Shown: one piece after another, positions 1-10,889 of the stretch | How the letters are laid out: the number at the start of each line of letters is the position of its first letter | How positions within the stretch are numbered: position 1 is the stretch's first letter | DNA from: Pseudomonadota bacterium | GTDB taxonomy: Bacteria; Pseudomonadota; Gammaproteobacteria; Burkholderiales; Gallionellaceae | Assembly (NCBI GenBank): GCA_021848465.1 | Contig: JAJZUP010000002.1 | Location: 248,001-312,000 of the forward strand | Length of the DNA: 64,000 bases | Direction: 5' to 3' | Program-made: the position numbers and the translations under genes | The notes under the pieces: generated by a model | The model's database searches: none | What the model saw: the letters and a program-made list of their open reading frames with translations, nothing else | What the model was told of the DNA's origin: nothing

Positions 1-107
1 CCGACACCGGTCCCGGCGTCGATCAACACATCCTGATTCAGCAATAGCGAGGTGGTACGCAAGTTTCCACCAATTCCACCACTGCACCCCAACACCCTGA
101 GCTTCAT
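1..107 (-). CDS. MBL-fold metallohydrolase / class II-like 3',5'-cyclic nucleotide phosphodiesterase, N-terminus only, runs off left edge
   Basis: Reverse-strand translation from ATG at 107: MKLRVLGCSGGIGGNLRTTSLLLNQDVLIDAGTGVG; typical first strands of MBL/cPDE proteins; 36 nt downstream of an adenylate cyclase gene. Not in the ORF track because it is short and edge-truncated. Confidence 0.6.
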   Translation of the reverse strand, partial: MKLRVLGCSGGIGGNLRTTSLLLNQDVLIDAGTGV

Positions 108-143
108 CCGCAACTCGTCCCCTGATTTAGTCCACACTGCATT

Positions 144-2345
144 TTATTTTGTCTTGAACACAAAAACGCCATCCCATGCCGCTGGTGGCGGATTATTGCG
201 GTAATAACCGATCCGCTCAGTGTACACATGATATAACTTAGTGTCCGGCGCTTTCTGCTGGAGGTTGAATAGCAACAACTCGGCCTGGTCCCAATCCTGG
301 TTACGATACGCGCGCAACATCTGGTGGAACAATTTGTTTTCCTCCTGCACCGCCTCGCTCACCGCCCCCTTCAACCCAAGCGGCTCAAAGATCGCCACCG
401 GCTCCTCCTTGCCTTTCACGCGCACCATATCCAGTTCGCGATAGACGAATTCCGGTGCAGCCGTCTTGGTGTTTTCGCCCACCACAACCTTTGCGCCATA
501 CTCCTTGGTGATCCCCTCCAGGCGCGAGGCGAGATTCACCGCATCCCCCATCACGGTATACGCAACGCGCACTTCAGAACCCATGTTGCCGACGCTCACG
601 CGCCCGGTATTCACGCCCACACCAATATGCAGCTCCGGCCAGCCGCGCTGCTTTAGCCGTGGCTGCAAGGCGTCCAGCGCCTTATGCATCTCCAGGCCGG
701 CGAGTATACCGTGATAGGCATGACGCTCATCCGGCAGCGGCGCTCCCCAGAATGCCATGATGCAGTCGCCCATGTATTTGTCTATCGTGCCACGGTGCTT
801 ATGAACCACGCGCGATAACGGCGTCAGGAACTCATTCATCAGCAGCGACAGCTCCTTCGAGTCGAGCCCTTCGGAAATCGAGGTAAAGCCGCGCACATCG
901 GAAAACAGGATCGTCATCTCGCGGCTGTCTCCCGCCATGGAAACCTGGTCAGGATGCTCGCTCAGTTCGCCGACAACCTCTTTGGGAACATATTGACCAA
1001 ACAGCTTGGTAATCTGGCGCTTGGTGCGCGACTCCAAAAAGTAGCCGAACGACATGTTCAGCGCAAACAGCGCTGACACCATCATCAGGAAACTGGCCAA
1101 CGGCAAATCGATCGCGCCATATTTCCAGACCAGTATGTTCAACGCAACCATGCCCAGCAGCACCAGGAGGCTCGCCAAGGTGCCGTGGATCGGGCTCAGC
1201 TGGGGCAGCAGCACACTCAACACGCCACCCACCAGCAACAACAGGATCACCTCGGCCCCCATGATGTAAGGTGGCCTGGATTTTAAATCCTGATGCAGGA
1301 TGCCGCTGATCATGTTGGCATGCGCCTCCACTCCTGGATAGACCTCATTTACCGGCGTCGTGCGCATATCCAGCAAACCCGGGGCTGTCGTGCCCACCAG
1401 GATGATCTTGCTTTTCAGTTCCGCAACCGGGATGCGCTGATGCAAGACATCCGTCACCGAAACGTAACGGAAGGAGTTGCGGAAACCGCGATACGGCACC
1501 AGCGCACTGGCGGTCCTGTCCACCGGAATGCGCAAATTATCCAGTTGCAGCCACTCCAGCCCGGCATAACTCCTGTCATCGTTGCCATATCCGGCCTTCA
1601 AGGACGGGTTGCCGAGCAAGGTGCGCACCATCGCCAGAGAAAGCGATTCGTAATATGCCCCGCCATACTCGATCAACATCGGTATCCTGCGCACCACGCC
1701 ATCCTCATCCGGTGATTGCGTGAAATGCCCGGCACTGGCGGCACGACTCTGGAACTCATCAAGGTTGCCGCCATAACCGTCCGCGTGAATGAAATCTATG
1801 GGCCGTCCCTGAAAAGTCCCCGGTGCGAAAACCGGGGCTGGCAACGCACCGGAAGTGCTGCCGGTATTGTTGAAGTAGTATCCCAGAACCACATTGCGCT
1901 GCTGCATCTTGCTGGCAAACTGCGCGTCATATTCGAGTTGCGGCTGGATTTGTTCTAGCGCACTTTGGTAAGCAGGGACGCCTTTAAGCTGCTGCCGGGC
2001 AAGCTCTTGCAGCACCGCGAGTCCGGAACTGGTATCACGCTCGGCAAACACCACGTCAAAGCCGACTTCGGCCACGCCGTAAGTATCAAACAGCTTGTCC
2101 AGCAACAAAGCCAGTTTGTCCCGTCCCCATGGCCAGTGCCCCTCTGCCTTCAGGCTTTTTTCATCGATATCGAGAATGACGATGCCATCATCCTGCGTTT
2201 TGGGCATCGTCAGACGCAGGCGCGTATCGTAGATTTTTTTCTCGACAAAGCTGACAAAGCTCAGCTTGTAGAAGTGGGCCGCACTGCCCGCAAACAGGAG
2301 GACGATCAGGAAACCTAGCGCGATCAGCAGTGCGTGCTTTCTCAT
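144..2345 (-). CDS. CHASE2-domain class III adenylate/guanylate cyclase
   Basis: N-terminal TM + CHASE2-like (IVILDIDEKSLKAEGHWPWGRDKLALLLDKL), TM segments, C-terminal cyclase domain (REMTILFSDVRGFTSISE, GDCIMAFWGAP, VAYTVMGDAVNLASRLE). Confidence 0.93.
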   Translation of the reverse strand: MRKHALLIALGFLIVLLFAGSAAHFYKLSFVSFVEKKIYDTRLRLTMPKTQDDGIVILDIDEKSLKAEGHWPWGRDKLALLLDKLFDTYGVAEVGFDVVFAERDTSSGLAVLQELARQQLKGVPAYQSALEQIQPQLEYDAQFASKMQQRNVVLGYYFNNTGSTSGALPAPVFAPGTFQGRPIDFIHADGYGGNLDEFQSRAASAGHFTQSPDEDGVVRRIPMLIEYGGAYYESLSLAMVRTLLGNPSLKAGYGNDDRSYAGLEWLQLDNLRIPVDRTASALVPYRGFRNSFRYVSVTDVLHQRIPVAELKSKIILVGTTAPGLLDMRTTPVNEVYPGVEAHANMISGILHQDLKSRPPYIMGAEVILLLLVGGVLSVLLPQLSPIHGTLASLLVLLGMVALNILVWKYGAIDLPLASFLMMVSALFALNMSFGYFLESRTKRQITKLFGQYVPKEVVGELSEHPDQVSMAGDSREMTILFSDVRGFTSISEGLDSKELSLLMNEFLTPLSRVVHKHRGTIDKYMGDCIMAFWGAPLPDERHAYHGILAGLEMHKALDALQPRLKQRGWPELHIGVGVNTGRVSVGNMGSEVRVAYTVMGDAVNLASRLEGITKEYGAKVVVGENTKTAAPEFVYRELDMVRVKGKEEPVAIFEPLGLKGAVSEAVQEENKLFHQMLRAYRNQDWDQAELLLFNLQQKAPDTKLYHVYTERIGYYRNNPPPAAWDGVFVFKTK

Positions 2346-2377
2346 TCCGTCCTCACCGGATGCCGGTCAGCCGTAGA

Positions 2378-3115
2378 TCAGCTCTTGAAATAAAATTCCA
2401 TTTTTACGCCTGCCAGCTCAATGATGTCATGATCATTCAACTGATGCGGATGCTCGCCGGTCGATTCGCCGTTCACCAGCGGAAATCTATCCCCTTCGAC
2501 ATGGGTGATGAAATAACCGTGCGGGCGCTTGGCCAGCACCGCCACCTGGACTCCGGGCTTGCCCAGTGTGGTCAGACTCTTCACCAGCTCCAGTTCACGA
2601 CCGGCATTGGGGCCATTCAGGATCTGGATTGAAGCCTGCTGCTGCGCCGGCGCAGCCGGGGTCGGCTGCGGAGCGGTCTTGCCCAGCGTGGTCGTCCCGA
2701 ACCCGGCTCCATCGCCTACGGCACCAAACTTGCCGGTCGCCTCGCCGGGTTCCGGGGCTGCCTGCTTGGGCGTCTTGCTAAGCACCATGGTCTTTTCGAA
2801 ATCGGCCGGGGTTGCCTGGTTTGGCTGGTCATTCAGGTACTTGAGCTTGTACTTGCCGATCTCGATCACATCCCCGTTCTGCAGGAAATGTTTCTTGGTA
2901 ACCATCCCATTCACGGCAAGGCCGTTGGTGCTGTCAAGATCCTCCAGGAACGAGTCATTCAGGATCGTGATGATCGCCGCATGCTCGCTGCTTACCGCCA
3001 GGTTATCGATCACGATATCGTTATGCGGTTTGCGTCCGATCAAGGTCCGCTCCTTGCTGAGCACATGTTCTTTCAGCACCACGCCATCCATGCTGAGTAT
3101 CAGTTTTGCAGCCAT
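2378..3115 (-). CDS. FHA domain-containing protein
   Basis: LIGRKPHNDIVIDNLAVSSEHAAI...DLDSTNGLAVNG is a canonical FHA core. Confidence 0.92.
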   Translation of the reverse strand: MAAKLILSMDGVVLKEHVLSKERTLIGRKPHNDIVIDNLAVSSEHAAIITILNDSFLEDLDSTNGLAVNGMVTKKHFLQNGDVIEIGKYKLKYLNDQPNQATPADFEKTMVLSKTPKQAAPEPGEATGKFGAVGDGAGFGTTTLGKTAPQPTPAAPAQQQASIQILNGPNAGRELELVKSLTTLGKPGVQVAVLAKRPHGYFITHVEGDRFPLVNGESTGEHPHQLNDHDIIELAGVKMEFYFKS

Positions 3116-3132
3116 ATCATCTTTCCCCGTAG

Positions 3133-4002
3133 TTAATCCTTGAACCAGGACAAGAGTTTCGCCATCCAGCCTCGCGGCGCAGCAAACTTGCCCTTCACCT
3201 TCACCAAAATCACGGAAACGTTGTCACGCCCGCCATTGTCGTTAGCCATCTGCACAAGCTCGTTTGCCGCCAGCGGCAAATTGGCCTTCAGCATTTTCAG
3301 CACATCCCCGATCTCTTCGTCCGCAACCATATCGTTGAGACCGTCTGAACAGAACAAATATATATCGCCCACCTGCACATCATGCACATGCACCTCGACC
3401 TGGACTTCGGTATCGATGCCCACCGCACGCGTCACCAGGTTCTTGTTTTTGGAGGTACGAGCATCCTCTTTGCTGATCATGCCGCTGTCGATCTGCTCCT
3501 GCAGCAGCGAATGATCCCTGGTCACCACCGCGAACTCTTCGCCGCGCAAGCGGTACATGCGCGAGTCGCCGACATGCGCAACCGCCACGCGGTTATCGTA
3601 AAACAGGCCGGCAACAACAGTGGTGCCCATGCCGGAATACTGCGGCTGGCTCTGGGCCGCGTGAAAAATCGAGGCGTTTGCCTTCTGCACATTATCGCGC
3701 AGCAACACCACGCCGGTATCCTCGCCGCAAAACGGGTCAGGCGTCTCGGGTTTCACGCTCTGCAAATGAAATTTGATCTCGCTGGACAACACCGATACAG
3801 CAATACCGCTGGCAACCTCCCCGGCATTGTAGCCGCCCATGCCATCGGCCAGCACCACCAAGCCGTTCGCGGCATCGGTGGCTACACTATCCTCATTGTG
3901 CGAACGCACCCGGCCCGGATCGGTGCGACTCGCTATTTCAAGTGCGTCCTGTATATCCACATTCGTCCCTATGGTCGTTATCCACGCACCGTGGCGGCAC
4001 AT
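3133..4002 (-). CDS. PP2C-family Ser/Thr phosphatase
   Basis: RVRSHNEDS, VLADGMGGYNAGEVAS, AHVGDSRMYRL, FCSDGLNDMV, DNGGRDNVSVILV motifs; true start probably slightly inside the ORF. Confidence 0.93.
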   Translation of the reverse strand: MCRHGAWITTIGTNVDIQDALEIASRTDPGRVRSHNEDSVATDAANGLVVLADGMGGYNAGEVASGIAVSVLSSEIKFHLQSVKPETPDPFCGEDTGVVLLRDNVQKANASIFHAAQSQPQYSGMGTTVVAGLFYDNRVAVAHVGDSRMYRLRGEEFAVVTRDHSLLQEQIDSGMISKEDARTSKNKNLVTRAVGIDTEVQVEVHVHDVQVGDIYLFCSDGLNDMVADEEIGDVLKMLKANLPLAANELVQMANDNGGRDNVSVILVKVKGKFAAPRGWMAKLLSWFKD

Positions 4003-6512
4003 TGGCGGATAGCTTCAGCCATCTCCTGCCCGCTGCGGAAACGCTCTTCAACACTCTTCGCCAGCGCCTTGTTGATGATTGCCACCACGCAAAGGGGCAC
4101 GTCCGGAGCCACCTCCAGGATGTTGGCCGGAGGCTCGGAAGCAATCCGGTACATCAGCTGAGCCAGCGATTCGCCCTCGAAAGGGAGCTTACCACATACC
4201 ATCTGGTACAGGCTTACGCCCAGTGAGAACAAATCCGACGGCCCCTCAATCTTGTTCCCTGCCAGTTGCTCAGGGGACATATACGACGGCGTACCCAGAA
4301 CCATGCCGGTTTTAGTCTTGGACGAGTCGGTAATGCGCGCGATCCCGAAATCCGTCACCTTGACCGTATCCGTTTCCGGGTCGTACATAATATTGGCGGG
4401 TTTGACATCCCGGTGCACCACATGCAGCGTATGAGCATACCCCAGCGCGTCGGCCACCCGCGCCATAATGCTCAGCACCTTGGGCAAGGGCAGCAGATTC
4501 TCGCGCTTGGTGTAGGGCACCAGATCCTTGCCCTTGAGGAACTCCATCGCTATATACGCCAGATCGTGTTCTTCGCCGGCATCGTACATCGTGACGATAT
4601 TCGGGTGACTGAGACGCCCGGCGGTTTCCGCTTCGCGGAAGAAGCGCGCCTTCACCTCGGCCAGTTCATCCTCCTCAAATTCCTCGGACAAATTCAGGGT
4701 CTTGATCGCCACAACGCGGCCAATCTTGGGGTCCTTGCCCATATAGACGACGCCCATCGCCCCCTTGCCCAACTCCTTCTCGATTTCGTAGCGGCCCAGC
4801 ATGGGTTTGGAAACCCCGGCCCTGCCCAAATGCAACGTGCTCGCATTCCCTTTGGCGGACGCGCCGCCCAGGATCACGGTTTCGGCCATCGCGCGCGCCT
4901 GGCTCAGGCGCTGCTCGAGATCGCGGAATTTGGGGTTGTACTCGGCCATATAGCGGAATACCGACTCGGCTTTGTTAAACTGGCGCTTGCGCTCGAAGTC
5001 CAGTCCCAGGTTGTACAACACATCCATCAGGCTGTCGTCCATCGGCACCTTGCGGAACTTGTCAAACGCCATGTCCAGTTGCCCTTGCCCCTGAAAGGCC
5101 AAGCCAAGCATCCGGTTGCTTTCCGCCGACTCCGCATCGGATTTCTCCTTGCCCTTTTCCGTCACCAGGAAGCGCTTGGTGGTCAGCAGCAAATGGCCCA
5201 CCAACAGCATCGCCGCCGGCAACATCAACTGCAGCCAGATGCCCTGCGTCATCATCAGCACGAAATGGCTGCCGACAAGCAATACAAACAAAAACCCGGT
5301 AAGCAAAGCCCCCAGGCCGGCCTTCAGGCGCGGCAGCACGACAATCAGGTACAGCGCAACCGTCAGGAATATTCCCGTTTGCGCCCAGAACCCCCAGTCG
5401 GGAACCACAAAAAAGTCCTGTTTCAAAATGCTGGAAATCGAATGCGCCAAGGTGATCACCGGCGCCATCCCGGCGGAAACCGGGGTTACCTGTAAAGTCC
5501 CGACACCCGCCGCCGTCGCCCCGATCAACACAATCTTGTCGCGATACTTGTCGGCGGGTATCTTGCCTGTCAGCACATCATAGAAGGAATCAACCTGGAA
5601 TGCCGGCTTGCCCTCCTGGCTGCCGTAGAAATATGTGTACATGCGCGACATTGGGTCGGTAGCAATGGTCAGGTTGCCCAGCTTCACATCCTTGCCCAGC
5701 TCGACATGAATATCCTTGGGCTCAAGATTCAGGCTCTTCGCCGCCAGCATCAGGGAAAGCGAAGGATAGAGCTGGTCGTAATATCCCAGCACCAGTGGCT
5801 CAGTGCGTATCCCGCCATCCACATCCGGCGTCACATTCAAGTGCCCGACACCCAAGGCCAGCGAGCCCAGCATCGGGATGGGGATTTGTGCGCCACGGCT
5901 CTGGATAGGCTCACCTGCCTCGCCCACTGTTTTGACATCGACCAACTGATCCCTGAGGATGTAATCCGGCATGGGACTGTCCGGCTTGCCCTGCGGCACT
6001 CCCAACTCCAGCAACATGCCCAGCAGCACCTGGTTTGACCTTGCCATGCTTTCCGCCAGCTTGGCATCGTTATCCAGATGCGAAAGGGCCTCCTGCAGGA
6101 TGGCGCTCAATTGGTTCCACTGCTCCGGATTGCTTTCTTTCAGAGTGGAGTTGGCAACCAGCTCGGCAATCTTGTTGACGTACACCAGCCCGGCATCCAC
6201 TTGCGGCTCGGAAAACAGGATCGTCTGTCCAATGACCTTGGGATGACCGGCTGACAAAACATCCAGCAGCATCGCCTGGATTTCACGCGGCCACGGCCAG
6301 CGTCCGAGGTTGGCGATACTGGCATCGTCAATGGCAATAATGGCAATCTTGTCGCTGGGAGTACGTGCGGACGCCTTGACGCCGAGGTCATAGGCCTTGC
6401 GCTCCATGCTTTGGAGCAAATCTGAATTTGCCCCAATCAGGAAAAGCAAGGCAACCAGCAATCCAACCAGCCAGTCAGCCTTCAAAAGCGCCATTTTTCT
6501 GAAATTCGCCAT
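3978..6512 (-). CDS. CHASE2-domain Ser/Thr protein kinase
   Basis: CHASE2 region (IAIIAIDDASIANLGRWPWPREIQAMLLDVL), TM helices, kinase domain LGKGAMGVVYMG, HRDVKPANIM, DFGIAR, GTPSYMSPEQ. Confidence 0.95.
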   Translation of the reverse strand: MANFRKMALLKADWLVGLLVALLFLIGANSDLLQSMERKAYDLGVKASARTPSDKIAIIAIDDASIANLGRWPWPREIQAMLLDVLSAGHPKVIGQTILFSEPQVDAGLVYVNKIAELVANSTLKESNPEQWNQLSAILQEALSHLDNDAKLAESMARSNQVLLGMLLELGVPQGKPDSPMPDYILRDQLVDVKTVGEAGEPIQSRGAQIPIPMLGSLALGVGHLNVTPDVDGGIRTEPLVLGYYDQLYPSLSLMLAAKSLNLEPKDIHVELGKDVKLGNLTIATDPMSRMYTYFYGSQEGKPAFQVDSFYDVLTGKIPADKYRDKIVLIGATAAGVGTLQVTPVSAGMAPVITLAHSISSILKQDFFVVPDWGFWAQTGIFLTVALYLIVVLPRLKAGLGALLTGFLFVLLVGSHFVLMMTQGIWLQLMLPAAMLLVGHLLLTTKRFLVTEKGKEKSDAESAESNRMLGLAFQGQGQLDMAFDKFRKVPMDDSLMDVLYNLGLDFERKRQFNKAESVFRYMAEYNPKFRDLEQRLSQARAMAETVILGGASAKGNASTLHLGRAGVSKPMLGRYEIEKELGKGAMGVVYMGKDPKIGRVVAIKTLNLSEEFEEDELAEVKARFFREAETAGRLSHPNIVTMYDAGEEHDLAYIAMEFLKGKDLVPYTKRENLLPLPKVLSIMARVADALGYAHTLHVVHRDVKPANIMYDPETDTVKVTDFGIARITDSSKTKTGMVLGTPSYMSPEQLAGNKIEGPSDLFSLGVSLYQMVCGKLPFEGESLAQLMYRIASEPPANILEVAPDVPLCVVAIINKALAKSVEERFRSGQEMAEAIRQCAATVRG

Positions 6513-6610
6513 GCCTGCCTTATGGTCATCTGCGTCAAATGTGCGCGAATACTAAAACATTTTTTAAAGGCCATCCATACCTGTTTGATTTATTTGAACA
6601 TCCAAACAGG

Positions 6611-7039
6611 TTACTTGACCAGTAAAACCGGGATTGACGACAGGTTGACCACCTTGCTGGCAACCGAGCCGAGCAGCAGGGTCGCCAGCGTATTTTCACC
6701 GTGAGCGCTCATCACGATCTGGTCGATATGCTGCGCCTCGGCATACTGGATCACCGCTTCAGCCGGAGCCCCCACGCTGATATGGTAGGTATATGGAACA
6801 CCCGCGGCATCAAGCTTTGCGCGCGCTTTGGACAGGGCTGCGACACCCTGCTCGCGGTAATAGTCATTGATGATTTCCTGATTGATGAACAGCTTGATGT
6901 TCGCGGAAGCCAGCTTCCACTGCACGTTGAGCAAATGCAGCTCTGGCAGGTCTTTAAGCTGTGCGCGATAGGCAAGCATGTAATCCACCGCACGGTCGGC
7001 ATTGGCGGAACCATCGACTGGAATCAGTATCTTCATTTT
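6611..7039 (-). CDS. Universal stress protein (UspA family)
   Basis: MKMKILIPVDGSANADRAVDYML ... IVMSAHGENTLATLLLGSVASKVVNLSSIPVLLVK; start trimmed from ORF. Confidence 0.9.
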   Translation of the reverse strand, partial: KMKILIPVDGSANADRAVDYMLAYRAQLKDLPELHLLNVQWKLASANIKLFINQEIINDYYREQGVAALSKARAKLDAAGVPYTYHISVGAPAEAVIQYAEAQHIDQIVMSAHGENTLATLLLGSVASKVVNLSSIPVLLVK

Positions 7040-7046
7040 CATATCC

Positions 7047-7790
7047 TCAAGATTGATCGCCCGAAGTCCCGGGCACATGCTCGTCCACCAAATCCACTGC
7101 CTTGCCGGCCGCCACCCGGCGCAACGCCAGCCACTTGCCGACCACCAGCACCAACAGCGCACACAGCACCGGCACGATCACATGCAATGCATGCCAGGTC
7201 TCCAGCAGCGGCTTCAGGGATGCCTCGCTCACCAGCATCTCCCCGGCCACATATCCCAACAGGGCGCCGCCGCCGTAGATGATGGCCGGGAAGCGGTCAA
7301 TCAGCTTGAGCACCAGCTGGCTGCTCCAGGCAATCAACGGAATACTGACCAGCAGGCCGAACACCAACAGCACCGTATTGCCGTGCGCAGCACCCGCCAC
7401 GCCAAGCACGTTGTCCAGACTCATGATGAAGTCGGCAATGATAATCGTCTTGACGGCGCCCAACAGATTGCCAGCAGCCTGCACACTGCCTTCGTCATGC
7501 TCATCCTCTTCGGGCAAGATCAGTTTGATACCGATCCAGATCAGCAACAATGCTCCCACCAGTTTCAGGTAAGGCAACGCCAACAAACTGACCGCAAAAA
7601 ATGTCAGCACAACCCGCAGCACAATTGCCCCGACCACACCGTACATGATGCCTTTTTTTCGTTGCGCAGGGGGCAGGTTGCGACACGCCAGCGCAATCAC
7701 CACCGCGTTATCGCCGGACAGCAACATATCTATTACGATAATCTTGCTCACATCCACCCAAAATTGGGCGCTCATCAACATTTCCAACAT
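7047..7790 (-). CDS. TerC/YjbE-family integral membrane protein
   Basis: IIVIDMLLSGDNAVVIALACRNLPPAQRKKGI and IIIADFIMSLDNVLGVAGAA. Confidence 0.9.
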   Translation of the reverse strand: MLEMLMSAQFWVDVSKIIVIDMLLSGDNAVVIALACRNLPPAQRKKGIMYGVVGAIVLRVVLTFFAVSLLALPYLKLVGALLLIWIGIKLILPEEDEHDEGSVQAAGNLLGAVKTIIIADFIMSLDNVLGVAGAAHGNTVLLVFGLLVSIPLIAWSSQLVLKLIDRFPAIIYGGGALLGYVAGEMLVSEASLKPLLETWHALHVIVPVLCALLVLVVGKWLALRRVAAGKAVDLVDEHVPGTSGDQS

Positions 7791-7901
7791 TTATAAACTC
7801 CTATAGGGGAAGGGGAAAGAGTCCGCACCTGCGGCGCTCAAGGGGGAAGGGTAAAAACCGTTGAGCTACCGCCCCCCTTCTCTCTTCCCCCTTCCCGGTT
7901 A

Positions 7902-8783
7902 TTAGCCTTTCAAAATTTTCTGCATTGTGCGCCCCATCTCCGCCGGATTGCGCGTGATGTGAATGCCGCACTCCTCCATCACGGCCAGCTTCTGATCCGC
8001 ACCGCCCTCGCCGCCGGAAATGATCGCCCCGGCATGCCCCATGCGCTTGCCCGGCGGCGCGGTAATCCCGGCAATAAACCCCACCACCGGTTTCTGCATA
8101 TTAGCCTTGATCCAGCGCGCGCACTCCTCTTCCGCACTGCCGCCGATCTCGCCCACCATGATCACCGCATCGGTCTCCGGGTCGTCATTGAACATGCTCA
8201 TCACGTCGATATGTTTGAGGCCGTTGATCGGGTCGCCGCCGATACCGACGCAGGACGACTGACCATAGCCCAATGCACTCAACTGGCCCACGGCTTCATA
8301 AGTCAGCGTGCCGGAGCGCGACACCACGCCGATGCGCCCCTTCTTGTGGATATGCCCGGGCATGATGCCGATCTTGATCTCGTCAGGGGTGATCAGGCCG
8401 GGGCAGTTGGGGCCGATCAACAGCGTCCTCTTGCCCTGCATCTTGTAGCGCGTCCTGATCATGTCATGCACCGGAATGCCCTCGGTAATGCAGATGACCA
8501 GATCGAGATCAGCCTCCACCGCCTCGTCGATCGCCGCCGCCGCACCCGCCGGCGGCACATAGATCACCGATACCGTGGCACCGGTAGCCTCTTTCGCATC
8601 CTTCACAGTCGCATATACTGGAATGCCGTCAAACTGCTCGCCCGCCTTCTTCGGGTTCACGCCCGCCACAAAGCAGTCCGCCCCGTTCGCATAGGCCTTG
8701 CACTGCTGGGTATGGAACTGGCCGACCTTGCCGGTCATGCCTTGAGTAATCACTTTGGTGTTCTTGTTTATCAATATGGACAT
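7902..8783 (-). CDS. sucD: Succinate-CoA ligase alpha subunit
   Basis: [27 protein letters not shown]..., [22 protein letters not shown]. Confidence 0.97.
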   Translation of the reverse strand: MSILINKNTKVITQGMTGKVGQFHTQQCKAYANGADCFVAGVNPKKAGEQFDGIPVYATVKDAKEATGATVSVIYVPPAGAAAAIDEAVEADLDLVICITEGIPVHDMIRTRYKMQGKRTLLIGPNCPGLITPDEIKIGIMPGHIHKKGRIGVVSRSGTLTYEAVGQLSALGYGQSSCVGIGGDPINGLKHIDVMSMFNDDPETDAVIMVGEIGGSAEEECARWIKANMQKPVVGFIAGITAPPGKRMGHAGAIISGGEGGADQKLAVMEECGIHITRNPAEMGRTMQKILKG

Positions 8784-8788
8784 GGTGC

Positions 8789-9955
8789 CTAACCTTTCGC
8801 CGCTGCACTGACAACCTTCTGCGCCGCATCCGCCATGTCGTTGCCGGAGATGATGGGCAGGCCGGATTCAGCCAGTATTTTCTTGCCTAGCTCCACATTG
8901 GTGCCTTCCAGCCGCACTACCAGCGGCACATTCAGACTCACCTCACGTGCTGCGGCCACGACCCCTTCAGCGATCACGTCACACTTCATGATGCCGCCGA
9001 AGATGTTGACCAGGATGGCCTTCAGGTGCGGATTCTTCAGCATCAGCTTGAACGCCTCGGTGACCTTCTCCTTGCTCGCACCGCCGCCTACGTCGAGGAA
9101 GTTGGCCGGACTGCCGCCATACAGCTTGATGATGTCCATGGTTGCCATTGCCAGTCCCGCACCATTCACCAGGCAGCCGATGTCACCATCGAGCGAGATA
9201 TAGGAAAGATCAAACCTCGACGCCTCAATCTCGGCCGGGTCCTCTTCATCCAGGTCGCGCATCGCCACAATCTCGGGGTGGCGAAACAGCGCATTGGAGT
9301 CGAAATTGAATTTGGCATCCAATGCAACAACGCGGTTGTCGGCAGTCAGGATCAGCGGGTTGATTTCAGCCAGCATCGCGTCCTTTTCCACAAACGCGCA
9401 ATACAGCCCTTGCAACACCTGCACCGCAGCAGCATTGGCCGCATCCGGAATGCCGATCGCACGCGCCGTATCGGCAGCCTGCGCAGCGGTCAGCCCGGCC
9501 GCGGGGTCGATGCGCACGGTGCGGATTTTTTCCGGGGAATGTTTGGCGACCTCTTCAATCTCCATGCCGCCTTCGCTGGAAGCCAGCAAGGCCACGCGCT
9601 GCGCCGCGCGATCCACCACCATGCCGACATAGAATTCCCTGGCGATCTGCGCGCCCTCTTCGACCAGCAGGCGGCGCACTTTCTGGCCTTGCGGGCCGGT
9701 CTGGTGCGTGACCAGCTGCATGCCGAGAATCTGCTGCGCAAAGCTGCGCACCTCGCCCAACGACTTCGCCACCTTCACGCCGCCGCCCTTGCCGCGCCCA
9801 CCGGCATGGATCTGGGCTTTCACCACCCAGACGCTGCCGCCGAGCTGCTGCGCGGCTGCGACAGCTTCTTCAACGCTGAAACACGGGCTCCCGCGCGGGG
9901 TAGTCACGCCGAATTCGCGCAGGATTTCCTTGCCTTGGTATTCGTGGATTTTCAT
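8789..9955 (-). CDS. sucC: Succinate-CoA ligase beta subunit
   Basis: [22 protein letters not shown] ... [26 protein letters not shown] start trimmed to MKIHEYQ at 9955. Confidence 0.97.
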   Translation of the reverse strand: MKIHEYQGKEILREFGVTTPRGSPCFSVEEAVAAAQQLGGSVWVVKAQIHAGGRGKGGGVKVAKSLGEVRSFAQQILGMQLVTHQTGPQGQKVRRLLVEEGAQIAREFYVGMVVDRAAQRVALLASSEGGMEIEEVAKHSPEKIRTVRIDPAAGLTAAQAADTARAIGIPDAANAAAVQVLQGLYCAFVEKDAMLAEINPLILTADNRVVALDAKFNFDSNALFRHPEIVAMRDLDEEDPAEIEASRFDLSYISLDGDIGCLVNGAGLAMATMDIIKLYGGSPANFLDVGGGASKEKVTEAFKLMLKNPHLKAILVNIFGGIMKCDVIAEGVVAAAREVSLNVPLVVRLEGTNVELGKKILAESGLPIISGNDMADAAQKVVSAAAKG

Positions 9956-9998
9956 AAGCACCCTAATAAAATGCAGTCGCCCAATATGCGCCGCCGAA

Positions 9999-10889
9999 TC
10001 AACCCTTGTTTTGTTCCTGCATGCACAGTTGCAGATTATCCAGCCAGTCCCCCGCCTGCAAGCCGAAAGCCTGGTACAGCTTGTCATTCGACAAGACCGA
10101 ATTCTTCGGGCGAACTGCCGGCGTGGGATAATCGGAAGACGGAATCGCCTGCAAATGCGGGGCCGGAGCAATTCCCGCAAGCCGAATGATCTCCGTGGCG
10201 AAACCATGCCAGGATACGCTGCCGGAAGAAGTCAGATGGTAAGTACCGGACAGATGCTGCCGGTTCGCCTCGCTGCTCCCGGGAGCATACAACTGGGCCA
10301 GCATCAGCGCCGTCACTTCTGCAAGTGAGCGGCACCAGGTCGGCGCCCCGATCTGGTCTGCAACGATGTTCATCTCGCTGCGCTCGCGCGCCAGCCGCAA
10401 CATGGTCAGCAGAAAATTTCGTCCGCGCATGCCATATACCCAACTGGTACGCAGGATCAGGTGAGCAGCCGCCGCCGCACGGATCGCCTGCTCCCCGGCC
10501 AGCTTGCTCTTGCCATACACGCTAAGCGGATTGGTTGCATCACCTTCCTGATACGCGCCGGCCTTGCTGCCGTCAAACACATAGTCGGTGGAAAAGTGCA
10601 CCAGGAAAGCGCCGCAACGCTTCGCCTCCTCGGCCAGCACCCCGGGTGCCGTACCATTGACCGCATAGGCCAGCTCAGGCTCGGATTCGGCTTTATCAAC
10701 GGCAGTGTAGGCCGCCGGATTCACAATGATATGCGGGGCAATCTCGCGCACCGTGCGCCGGATCGCATCCGCATCCGCCAGGTTCAGCGCCTGGCTATCC
10801 AGCGCAACCACCCGCCCCAGGGGAGCCAGGCTGCGTTGCAACTCCCAGCCCACCTGCCCGCCCTTTCCGGTCAACAGGATGCGTCTCAT
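9999..10889 (-). CDS. rfbD: dTDP-4-dehydrorhamnose reductase
   Basis: [41 protein letters not shown]. Confidence 0.95.
   Translation of the reverse strand: MRRILLTGKGGQVGWELQRSLAPLGRVVALDSQALNLADADAIRRTVREIAPHIIVNPAAYTAVDKAESEPELAYAVNGTAPGVLAEEAKRCGAFLVHFSTDYVFDGSKAGAYQEGDATNPLSVYGKSKLAGEQAIRAAAAAHLILRTSWVYGMRGRNFLLTMLRLARERSEMNIVADQIGAPTWCRSLAEVTALMLAQLYAPGSSEANRQHLSGTYHLTSSGSVSWHGFATEIIRLAGIAPAPHLQAIPSSDYPTPAVRPKNSVLSNDKLYQAFGLQAGDWLDNLQLCMQEQNKG

Noticed and set aside
4266-5495. 409-aa plus-strand ORF opposite the CHASE2 kinase
   Set aside because: Shadow ORF, His/Gln/Arg-rich.
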